From positions 1-16,259 of the forward strand of contig JASLXP010001019.1 in NCBI GenBank assembly GCA_030740295.1: a stretch of DNA of 16,259 bases. The letters are read 5' to 3'. The notes under the pieces are model-generated. The model saw only the letters and a program-made list of their open reading frames with translations. It searched no databases and was not told the origin of the DNA. This document shows positions 7,962-15,600 of the stretch, piece by piece. Position 1 is the stretch's first letter. Each line of letters begins with the position of its first letter. The DNA comes from Planctomycetota bacterium (GTDB lineage Bacteria > Planctomycetota > PUPC01 > JACPCR01). The translations under genes and the position numbers were made by a program.

Positions 7962-9434
7962 CTACTTTCCTTTGCCTCTTCTGTTGCCCTTCTTTCTCAA
8001 TCCCCTTTCCCTGCCTTCGCCCTTTGGCCCCTTCTCGGGCGGTGCAGGCGGATTCTTGGGATCATATTTCGGATTTGCCACAGGCAGGGCTGCACCGACA
8101 TCGTCCAGATACTTCTCCATAAGCTCTGCGAGCCTGGTGGTTTCATCGGGCATAGTCTTGGACAAATCGTTTCTCTCACCGATGTCTCTTGAGAGATCGA
8201 ACAGTGCGAGCCGGCCGGTATCGTAGAATTTGAGAAGCTTGAGATCACCGAGAAGGATGGCCGAGTGCGGGCCATCTGCGCTCTGGTAGTGGGGGAAGTG
8301 AAAGACCATTTCTTCTCGCGGCCTGGTCACAGTTCCCTTGCCTTCATTAGCAAGCAGCGAAGCGATGCTGCCTCCTTCGATCTTTTCGGGCAGCTTTTTG
8401 ATCCCCGCCCAACCGCAGTATGTGGGGATGAAGTCGTAGCCGTTGACGCGCTCGTGACACCATGAGTTTTCTTTGACGCCCGGGCCCCGAATGATGAGCG
8501 GCACACGAATGCCGCCCTCCCAGACCGAGCCTTTCCCGCCAGAGAGAGCAGAGCGTCTTCCACTGCCACCTCCGCCATTGTCGGACATGTAGATGACGTA
8601 AGTGTCGCCAGCGAGACCCAGCCGATCGACCGCGTCTACTACCATGCCGACGCCGGTATCGAGATCCTCTGCAAGGGCGGCTCTCTGGACACTCCTTTCT
8701 TTCCGGCCACCCATGAGCTTCTCGTATTTCTCAACGGTTTTCTTAAGAGCGTTCTGCGGCGCGTGCAACGCGTGCCAGGACATTTGAATGAAGAACGGCT
8801 TGCCGGCCTTCTTACTTTTCTCCATGAACGCTTCGGCCCGCTCGGCCATGCCAAAGATGTCCACCGGATTGGGATCGGGATAGTTCTGGGCATATTCATT
8901 GCCGATATCGCCATCGTGTTCGTCGTAACCGTGCTTCCCCGGTCCGCCGCCCTGAAGATGCCACTTGCCGTAATGGGCGGTCGCGTATCCGGCTTGGCGC
9001 AGCAGTTCGGCGATTGTGACTTCCTCCCCTGATATGTTCTTTAAGATGGAGGGCGGAATCAGCTTGTAACCATCCTCAGCAGTCATGGTCGGGGCGGCCT
9101 TTGTCCAACGCAATTGCGCCGGGCTTTTACCCGTTTGCAGACTGATGCGGGTCGGAGAGCAAACGGGGGCCGGCGCGTATGCTGCTGAGAACCGCATGCC
9201 CTGAGCAGCCAGTTTTTCCAGGTTGGGGGTTTGGCAGATGCTGCTCTTCGAACTGGAGTGGTCCGGATGCATCTGCACGGATGTGCCGTTCCAGTTCTGG
9301 TCATCTGACAGCATAAAGATGATGTTTGGCGTGGCGATCTGTTCTGCAGAGGCGGCTGTCTGAAACACAGCGAAGCTCAGAATTAGCGCAGATGTAATTC
9401 CCAATAGAATTCTGTTCTGAAATGTACCCATCAT
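7962..9434 (-). CDS. Secreted formylglycine sulfatase with basic C-terminal tail
   Basis: 490 aa from ATG 9434. A longer in-frame start at 9566 exists, but 9434 has a GGGA site 7 nt upstream and leads straight into a signal peptide (MMGTFQNRILLGITSALILS, likely cut ASA|EQ at 30/31). Sulfatase motifs are complete: N-terminal metal ligands in LSDDQ (D44, D45), the CSPTR motif with C92 to be turned into formylglycine by an FGE or anaerobic SME, GKWH (K157, H159), H224 and distal SDNGGG (D285, N286). It removes sulfate esters, probably from a polysaccharide, in the periplasm or outside. The last about 20 residues are Gly/Lys/Arg-rich (RERGLRKKGNRRGKGK) after a Pro-rich linker, which is odd for the catalytic fold. 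It is downstream of another sulfatase with a 226-nt gap, 9435-9660, in which I see nothing clear. Confidence 0.9.
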   Translation of the reverse strand: MMGTFQNRILLGITSALILSFAVFQTAASAEQIATPNIIFMLSDDQNWNGTSVQMHPDHSSSKSSICQTPNLEKLAAQGMRFSAAYAPAPVCSPTRISLQTGKSPAQLRWTKAAPTMTAEDGYKLIPPSILKNISGEEVTIAELLRQAGYATAHYGKWHLQGGGPGKHGYDEHDGDIGNEYAQNYPDPNPVDIFGMAERAEAFMEKSKKAGKPFFIQMSWHALHAPQNALKKTVEKYEKLMGGRKERSVQRAALAEDLDTGVGMVVDAVDRLGLAGDTYVIYMSDNGGGGSGRRSALSGGKGSVWEGGIRVPLIIRGPGVKENSWCHERVNGYDFIPTYCGWAGIKKLPEKIEGGSIASLLANEGKGTVTRPREEMVFHFPHYQSADGPHSAILLGDLKLLKFYDTGRLALFDLSRDIGERNDLSKTMPDETTRLAELMEKYLDDVGAALPVANPKYDPKNPPAPPEKGPKGEGRERGLRKKGNRRGKGK

Positions 9435-9660
9435 CGGACTTTCCCAAGTTTCGCAGGGGGTATGTAAGCTTTGAATGAAACAGCACACCTCCGGAGTCGA
9501 ACGAGATCCTGCGAGGCCCGCATCGGCAAGCTTAGACGCCGGCTGTGAACAGACTCTTGCGATCATCCTCGTGGAAATGCGAGTAACCAGAACTTGGTCA
9601 GTTTACTCGGAGGTGATGAGAACCTGAGCGAGGAGCAGAAAAGGCTGTGAGAAATGCCGC

Positions 9661-11079
9661 TCAGAAACCAACCGGGCGTGCGGGAATCGGGTCCATACAG
9701 AAAACGGATCTGTCAAAGCAGCGCTTCATCAGGTCGAGCTTGAGGTCTCTATGATCGGCGGCATCCCACAGATTCTTGAATTCTCCGGGATCTTCAGCAA
9801 GGTCGTAAAGCTCGCCTGTTTCTTCACCATGATAAACGACGAGCTTGTGTTGGTGAGTGCGAAACATCGTGGCGTAGACTGGACGTTGTTGAGGCGAATG
9901 CGCCGGCGGATTCGAGTTATAGTATTCGGCAAAGACGGAGTCGCGATGGAGCTCTGGGGATTGCTGCTCGCGCAGTATCGGGACCAGCGACTTGCCCTGC
10001 ATCCGCTCCGGAACAGGCTGTCCGAGCAGCTCAAGGATCGTTGGCGCCAAATCAACCAGTTCGACCAGCGCATCACATTGCAGGCCACAAGAGAGATTGC
10101 CCGGCCCTGAGATGATGAGAGGTATCCTGACCGCGGGGTCATACAGGTACGGGCCTTTTTGAAAAATGCCGTGATCTCCGCCCATGTCACCGTGGTCGCT
10201 GTTGAAGATGATAAGCGTATTTTCCCGCTGGCCGCTGTCATCAAGCCAATCCAGCATCCTTCCGAATTCAGCGTCGATGTGTTCAATGGTTGCGAAGTAG
10301 GCCGCCTGCATCTGTCTGCGCTGGAGATCCGTCGTGGCTTCAAAGCCTCCCCTGCGTGGACGGTGAGCGTATGCGGCCTGCTGGGCAAAGGGCTTGTTCT
10401 CCAACTCACCGGGCTCGAAATCCGGGCCGGGCATCTCGGCTGGATCGTAGTGCTGAAGGAACTCCGGCAAGTAATCGAAAGGATCGTGCGCGGCGAACGG
10501 ATTGATGCACACCAGCCATGGTTCGTTCCGATTCTGGCGCGCGAATTCGAGGGCCTTATCGAAGCACCATGTGGTCTGGTGATAGCGACGTTCCGTCACT
10601 TCCCTGCTGAAGATGGTTGGGCTCTTCAGATAAACTTCGTCAAATCCCTTTCCTTGTTCTCCAAGCCATCGCACCCATCGTCCGCCATGTTTTTCCGTAG
10701 AGCCGTGGCTCCATTCGAACATGCGGTATCCGTCGTCAATACGGCGTTCACTCCCGGTGAATGCCGCGCTCACGTGCAGTTTGCCTGCCAGCCCGCAATC
10801 GTAACCAAGGTCGGCCAGCATCCTGGTGATGAGGATTTCATGGCAGGGGATATCTTGACCATTCTGGCGGCAACGAGTGGTCGATGGATAACGTCCGGTC
10901 AGAAAGCTGGACCTGCTCGGCGTGCAGACCGGATTCTGACAGAAGGCATGAGTGAACGCGGTGCCTTCCGCGACCAACCGATCCAGATTCGGCGTCCGGA
11001 TATGAGGATTGCCGAGCGCGTGGACCGTATCAAAGCGCTGGTGCTCGGTACAGACCCAGAGGATGTTAGGAAGTGGCAT
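9661..11079 (-). CDS. Sulfatase/phosphonate-hydrolase-like enzyme without signal peptide, unusual metal ligands
   Basis: 472 aa from ATG 11079, which opens directly into the fold (MPLPNILWVCTEHQRFD) with no signal peptide, so cytoplasmic action is likely. The formylglycine motif is CTPSR (C52). Other active-site parts are GKLH (K100, H102), H198 in the FAAHDPF stretch, NSDHGD (D295, H296) and K308. The D-H distal pair and CTPSR context resemble choline-sulfatase and phosphonate monoester hydrolase relatives, whose N-terminal ligands are Asp and Gln; here these are E12 and H13. It may desulfate imported oligosaccharides or small sulfate esters, or hydrolyse phosphate diesters. No SD was seen; the start is supported by the fold. 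It is divergent from the AmaP-like gene and precedes the secreted sulfatase on the same strand. Confidence 0.87.
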   Translation of the reverse strand: MPLPNILWVCTEHQRFDTVHALGNPHIRTPNLDRLVAEGTAFTHAFCQNPVCTPSRSSFLTGRYPSTTRCRQNGQDIPCHEILITRMLADLGYDCGLAGKLHVSAAFTGSERRIDDGYRMFEWSHGSTEKHGGRWVRWLGEQGKGFDEVYLKSPTIFSREVTERRYHQTTWCFDKALEFARQNRNEPWLVCINPFAAHDPFDYLPEFLQHYDPAEMPGPDFEPGELENKPFAQQAAYAHRPRRGGFEATTDLQRRQMQAAYFATIEHIDAEFGRMLDWLDDSGQRENTLIIFNSDHGDMGGDHGIFQKGPYLYDPAVRIPLIISGPGNLSCGLQCDALVELVDLAPTILELLGQPVPERMQGKSLVPILREQQSPELHRDSVFAEYYNSNPPAHSPQQRPVYATMFRTHQHKLVVYHGEETGELYDLAEDPGEFKNLWDAADHRDLKLDLMKRCFDRSVFCMDPIPARPVGF

Positions 11080-11080
11080 G

Positions 11081-11164
11081 GAATGGTTGATTGTCGATGG
11101 CTGACAGTCAGTGGATGAATCTCTGCTGCTTTATCAATCATTAAGCACCAACCATCAACCATTC
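11081..11164. repeat. Imperfect long inverted repeat in a divergent promoter region
   Basis: GAATGGTTGAT (11081-11091) is the exact reverse complement of ATCAACCATTC (11154-11164), with about 62 nt between. A small palindrome CTGACAGTCAG (11101-11111) sits between the arms, and the right arm belongs to a CAACCAT-rich tract. The region 11080-11225 must hold the promoters for the signal-less sulfatase (-) and the AmaP-like gene (+). No clean -35/-10 pair could be fixed. Confidence 0.4.
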
Positions 11165-11240
11165 TGTTCTGCGCCTTGTCTAACACACGCAACTTAGAAT
11201 ATGATGCAGGCTTGAGATTCCGGTCGTGACGCCGAGACTT

Positions 11241-12008
11241 ATGAAAGTTGTTCAACTCATCCTGGTCTGGATTATCTGGCTGCTCTCCATGGTTGCCGGC
11301 GCGGTGTTGCTTCTGTGGTCTGAGTCGGTCAGGGTCTGGTTCAGTGTGATTGGGGAAGAAGCGGTGATTCACGCGGACACGAACAGCGGCGACGGAATGG
11401 AAACTTTGCTGCGACAGGTTGAGCAGACTTCGTCCATGTCGCTGGCATCGGGTGTCATTGGTGCCACGCTGCTTTGCTGTGGGATCATCTATGTCTGGGC
11501 ATGTCTGAGGGGACTGGGGCAGGGCAGGACGCCGCAGTCGCTCGAGTTCAAAGATGCGCAAGGCGGGATCAGAATATCCATCAAGGCGCTTCAAGAATCT
11601 CTTGCACGGTCGATCAAGGAATTACCGGATGTTCACGAAGACATGCGGGTGAGCATTCATGCGACTTCGCCCGACGGCACGGGCTCGCCCGTTCATGTGG
11701 TGGCGTCGGGCAGTGCTTACTCCGGCAGCGATCTGAATCAGGTAGGTGAACAAATACGCATTAAGCTGCGCGATCACTTCCAGGGGATGCTGCGGTTGGA
11801 GGAGAACGTTCGCTTTGATGTGGACCTGCAGCGAATCATTCCCAAAGAGGCGAAGGAGACCGAGTCGTCGGAAGTTTCTGAGGGGGAGCCCAATTCCGAG
11901 CCCGGACGAGCGATTGACTTTCCAATAAGCGGCCCGGTCTATCCGGTCGACAAGGAAGAGGCGCCCGAGGAGGAGTGGGAAGAGGATGAAACGGTGGAGA
12001 GTGAGTGA
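11241..12008 (+). CDS. AmaP-like membrane protein with Asp23-type domain and acidic tail
   Basis: 255 aa from ATG 11241; a GTG at 11226 is in frame and would add five residues, but the ATG lies right before the hydrophobic start. TM1 is at about 5-26 (VVQLILVWIIWLLSMVAGA) and TM2 at about 68-91 (SLASGVIGATLLCCGIIYVW), with a hydrophilic loop between. Residues about 101-200 (GGIRISIKALQESLARSI .. ENVRFDVDLQRI) follow the Asp23/Gls24 (DUF322) pattern of paired helix and strand, as in alkaline-shock membrane anchor AmaP. The tail is strongly acidic (EEAPEEEWEEDE). In Firmicutes AmaP tethers Asp23 to the membrane during envelope stress; the role here is by analogy. No separate Asp23 gene is present. 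The stop overlaps the start of a small ORF. Confidence 0.7.
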   Translation: MKVVQLILVWIIWLLSMVAGAVLLLWSESVRVWFSVIGEEAVIHADTNSGDGMETLLRQVEQTSSMSLASGVIGATLLCCGIIYVWACLRGLGQGRTPQSLEFKDAQGGIRISIKALQESLARSIKELPDVHEDMRVSIHATSPDGTGSPVHVVASGSAYSGSDLNQVGEQIRIKLRDHFQGMLRLEENVRFDVDLQRIIPKEAKETESSEVSEGEPNSEPGRAIDFPISGPVYPVDKEEAPEEEWEEDETVESE

Positions 12009-12175
12009 TGGCCGATAGTGGTGGTGGCGGCGGCTTCAAGGAACAAATGGTGGGCTTGCAGGGACAGGTGGTAGCGCATCGTCATTGCGACAGCGGATGT
12101 TGCTTTCAGGGGAAAACCGGTCAGCAACCTTCAGTGACCTGGGACTTCTCTCTGGCTTCGCAGGGCAAAGGATAA
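12008..12175 (+). CDS. Possible 55-aa protein translationally coupled to the AmaP-like gene
   Basis: ATG 12008 shares its A with the TGA of the AmaP-like gene (TGATG), a usual sign of coupled translation. The product begins MADSGGGGGFKEQMVGLQGQ, continues hydrophilic with three cysteines (HCDSGCCF), and ends at TAA 12173-12175. The glycine-rich start looks like a real N-terminus, but the rest matches no family I know, and the last 45 nt overlap the 3' end of the convergent deformylase gene. It could be a small partner of the membrane protein, a truncated remnant, or chance. Confidence 0.35.
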   Translation: MADSGGGGGFKEQMVGLQGQVVAHRHCDSGCCFQGKTGQQPSVTWDFSLASQGKG

Positions 12176-12634
12176 TCCGTCGATGGCGCGGGAGACGGCT
12201 AGAATACCATCCAGATGGTCGTATTCGTGTTGCAGCAGCTCTGACAGATCTCCCGCCAACTCCATCTGCCTTTCACTCCAATCAAGGTCTCTGAATCTGA
12301 GAGTGCATCTGCTATGGCGCTCGACTTTTACCAGCAAATCAGGAAAGCACATGCAGTCGTCCCAGACATCTATTCTCTCGGCGCTCATAGAAGTGAACTC
12401 CGGGTTGATGAAGACCGTTGGCTCATCGATGTGCATGTAAATGAGCCGCTTCATTACGCCGATCTGCGGCGCGGCGATTGCCCGGCCGGCGCCGTATCGT
12501 TTTCGAAATGCCATCATGGTGTCATGAAGGTCGGTCACCACGGACCGCATGTCTGCCAATTCGGATTTCTCAATTGGCTCGCTGATTTCATAGAGCCGAG
12601 CGTTCCCGAGCAGAAGTATCTCCTTCGCGGGCAT
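12131..12634 (-). CDS. Peptide deformylase family protein, variant motif 2
   Basis: 167 aa. Deformylases remove the N-formyl group from new proteins with a metal held by one Cys and two His. All metal and catalytic residues are seen: motif 1 GRAIAAPQIGV (Q57), motif 2 WDDCMCFPD (C94) and motif 3 LLQHEYDHLDG (H136, E137, H140). Motif 2 is usually EGCLS; here it is DDCMC, and motif 1 has Ala instead of the third Gly. Such changes mark deformylase-like branches that often accompany a canonical housekeeping copy, so it may be a second copy or act on another formyl-peptide or amide. ATG 12634 has a good SD (GGAG, 7 nt). It begins 24 nt after the large lyase gene on the same strand and is probably co-transcribed. 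I gave no symbol because of the variant motif. Confidence 0.8.
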   Translation of the reverse strand: MPAKEILLLGNARLYEISEPIEKSELADMRSVVTDLHDTMMAFRKRYGAGRAIAAPQIGVMKRLIYMHIDEPTVFINPEFTSMSAERIDVWDDCMCFPDLLVKVERHSRCTLRFRDLDWSERQMELAGDLSELLQHEYDHLDGILAVSRAIDGLSFALRSQREVPGH

Positions 12635-12658
12635 CGGAAGTCTCCGTCATGTAGGGCT

Positions 12659-15600
12659 TCAGAGCGCTTTCTTCCAGCGCAGGGCATGGATTCCGTCATC
12701 GCTGGCGATGATGAATTCTATGGTGTTTTGCTTACCGTCGAGCTCAGCCATCCTTACCTGCCGCATCCGGCCATTGACTGCGAAGTTTCCGATCTCTCGG
12801 CCATCGGCGTCGAGGATGTGAAGTTTGTTGTCTTCGCAGGCGATTAGCAGATCGAGGCGGTCGTCTGAGGCCAGGTCGGCGGTGGCCATGTCTCGTGGAA
12901 CTTCTCCCATGTTCGTTTGCCAGCGGAGTTTCTTTGCCTCATCGAAAACGTAGAGGTAACCATTCTCCGCTCCCAGCACGGCCTCTTTGGAGCCGTCCCG
13001 GTCGAGGTCTACCAGGCGTGCGAACGTAATCGGTGCGCCGACGTTGATCGAAGAGCGTTGCTTTGTGTTCCAGGGATAGCAGAAAGTGATGCGTCCCATC
13101 CGGTCACCGAGGACGAGGTCTCCTTTCCCGTCGCCTTGAACATCGTCCGCGTCCAGGGCACTGGGGCCGGCATGAGAAGTCATTCTGACCGTCTGAACAA
13201 TCTTTCCGGTCTTGCCGTGGTAGGTGTGCGAGTAGCCGTAGTCGTTGCCCATCATGACCTCCCGGATTCCATCGCCGTCAAGATCGAAGGCGTCGCCGCA
13301 GGTCGGCTGGTGGGCCCAGTTGCATTCGTCCCAGAGCAGTTTGCCTTCGTGGGAATAGCAGTAGACGCGCCAGTTGCCGGCGCCAACTGCGATTTCTTTT
13401 TTGCCGTCCCCGTCGAGGTCGTCAGCGAAAACGACCTTCAGCGGCCCGGTAAAGGGGAGCACGCCGCGATAGTGTGGCCGGGCGTACGTGCGCGGCGGCG
13501 GGGCGATGTTCCAGCGGATGCTCCCGTCGCCATTGAAACAATAGAGCCGCCGATCGTTCGAAGCCACGACGACCTCGGCTTTGCCGTCCCCATCAAGATC
13601 GTCGGCGGCAAGCTGATAGATTCGGCCGCCGATCTCGGCCTTCCAGCGGCGTTTGCCGTTGGTGTCCAGAGCGTAAACACAATCGTCGCTCGCTCCCGTA
13701 ATCACTTCATCGATACCGTCGCCATCCAGGTCTCCAGTTTTCATCCATCGCATTGAAAAACCTTTGCGCTTCCTTTCTTCGGCGGTGGCAAGTCCCTCGA
13801 CGATCAGGGAATCGATGTAAACGCGATGGTTGGGCGTCAACGCATCGAAGGTGAAACGCAGAAACCTGGCCTTTGAGGGCTTGCCTTCGATGCGGTAGAC
13901 CACAAGCTGATTTTGCGGCGGCATCGTCTGTTCAGCCCTGCTGCCGAACAAGCGTCGGTCTTTCTCGAAACCATCGTCAGAGAGTTCGACGGTCATCTTG
14001 CTGACACCGCAGCCACCGCGGAACGTCACGAGCTGCCTCGAACGGATCACCACCCGCCGCACATCTCGCACTACGCCGAGATCGAAATCGAAAACCACCT
14101 GCTTTCCCACGGGGAACATCACGTTTGCCCCAGGCTCGGCAACATGCGCCACGCCGCGAGAGCTTGAATGTGACTCCGCGGGTGAGAGTGCCTTCTGGCT
14201 GCATTTGATGGTTACTTTTCTTCCGGCTCCCTGGTTCAGCAGCAGGTCAAACTGATCATAGTGCCAGAGCGGGACGACGTTTAACGGCCCGCCGGTGAGG
14301 GCGGATGACTCCTGCGTTTTTCTGGCGCTCTCCTGTTTCGAGAACCGCTGAGAAAAGTCATTTTTCCGCATCGCCAGTGCATCCGCTTCCGCCGGCTTGA
14401 ATTTCACGCGGGTTTGCCCCGGTTCAACTTCAATGGTCTGACCGAATTCGGGGAACTCCACTTTCGCTGATTCCGCTGCTTCGATGATGGCCGAGCCTGA
14501 TTTGCAGTCGATGTCGATTGAAACGGGCTTCGAAGCCCTGAGGATCGCATTGGGCCACTTGAATGTGGAGACTCCGGCCGCGTAGATTCTTGTAGACGAC
14601 GCATGGAACAGGGAAGCGTCCGTCTCAATGCTGCTGTTCACAACTGGGCCGGTACCGATCAGAGCCGTACCTGCATCGGTCCGCACCAGCGCAGTTCCCG
14701 CGTTTCCAGATTCGACAGAGAGTTCCGCTTCATCCGGCCCGCGCACATAGAACAGGTTCGCTATGACCGCCTTCTCGCCTTTCCTTAGCTTCGCAGGCAC
14801 CGTCTGCACCAGCCTGCGGCCGAAGGGATGTTTGAAATGACATTCCTTGATGCTCTGTGTCGAGCCGCTTAGGTTAACCAGATGCATCACCTGCCCCTCC
14901 TGGTTTGCCGTCAGCTCACGGCCTTTGAGCAGCACCTCGCCCTTGGTCCGCCAGACACATTGAAACGAGAACTCGGCGTCCTCTTCCGCTTCCATTTCGT
15001 CGACGACAAGAAAGTAACGCTCCTTTTCCCAGATAACGTTGCGGCTCCAGCGGACACCGTTGTATCCGGAGACGGAAGACTCGGAAAGGCCAACGTTTTC
15101 AAAGTCGGCAAGGTGGTCGAGCTGCACCAGTTCCGGCAGGCTTCCTCCCCGGCCGTTGCGATAGACGACCACGGTGTTGTGCTCGGACATCTCCGGCACC
15201 ATGTAGCCGTCGTCGAACAGGAAGGTGTGCCCGTTGTCCGAGAAATTGACGATGGCGTTTCCGTCGGGATGAGAGTGGAACCCGTAAGAATAGCCGGACA
15301 TCAACAAGTATTGCTGATCCGGGTTGAAGCCGGCGCGGAACGACATCTTGTCGAATGTTTTCTCGATGGGCATCGTGCGCGGCTTTCTGCGCTCATAGAT
15401 CCATCGGTCTACCGGGATGGCTTTGACGCCAAGCAGGTGTGCGGGCGGCTTCTCTTCGAGATCGTCACCGACGAAGCGGGATGATTTGCCGCCGCACTTT
15501 CTGAACCACCAGAGGTAGCTGCCATCGCGATAATACCATGCGGCCATGGGCAGGACGCCGACCGCGTATTTGCGGCCCAGCCCGCCTGCATCGCCGAAGC

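Noticed and set aside
9435..9566. 44-residue N-terminal extension of the secreted sulfatase
   Set aside because: It would bury the signal peptide behind Cys-rich, non-secretory sequence; ATG 9434 has a GGGA site.
10159..11118. Long plus-strand ORF (319 codons) opposite the signal-less sulfatase
   Set aside because: It is antisense to a gene with a complete sulfatase motif set; its product is Arg/Ala-rich and matches no family. A by-product of codon bias.
10899..11594. Minus-strand ORF spanning the intergenic repeat and the AmaP-like N-terminus
   Set aside because: It overlaps the start of the sulfatase in another frame and the TM-rich gene; the product is low complexity.
12314..12847. Plus-strand ORF spanning the deformylase start and the lyase 3' end
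   Set aside because: It crosses two well-supported minus-strand genes and has no recognisable domain or SD.
12917..13756. Plus-strand ORF (279 codons) opposite the FG-GAP repeats
   Set aside because: Repetitive Val/Ala-rich mirror of the calcium-loop codons; the minus strand is clearly coding.
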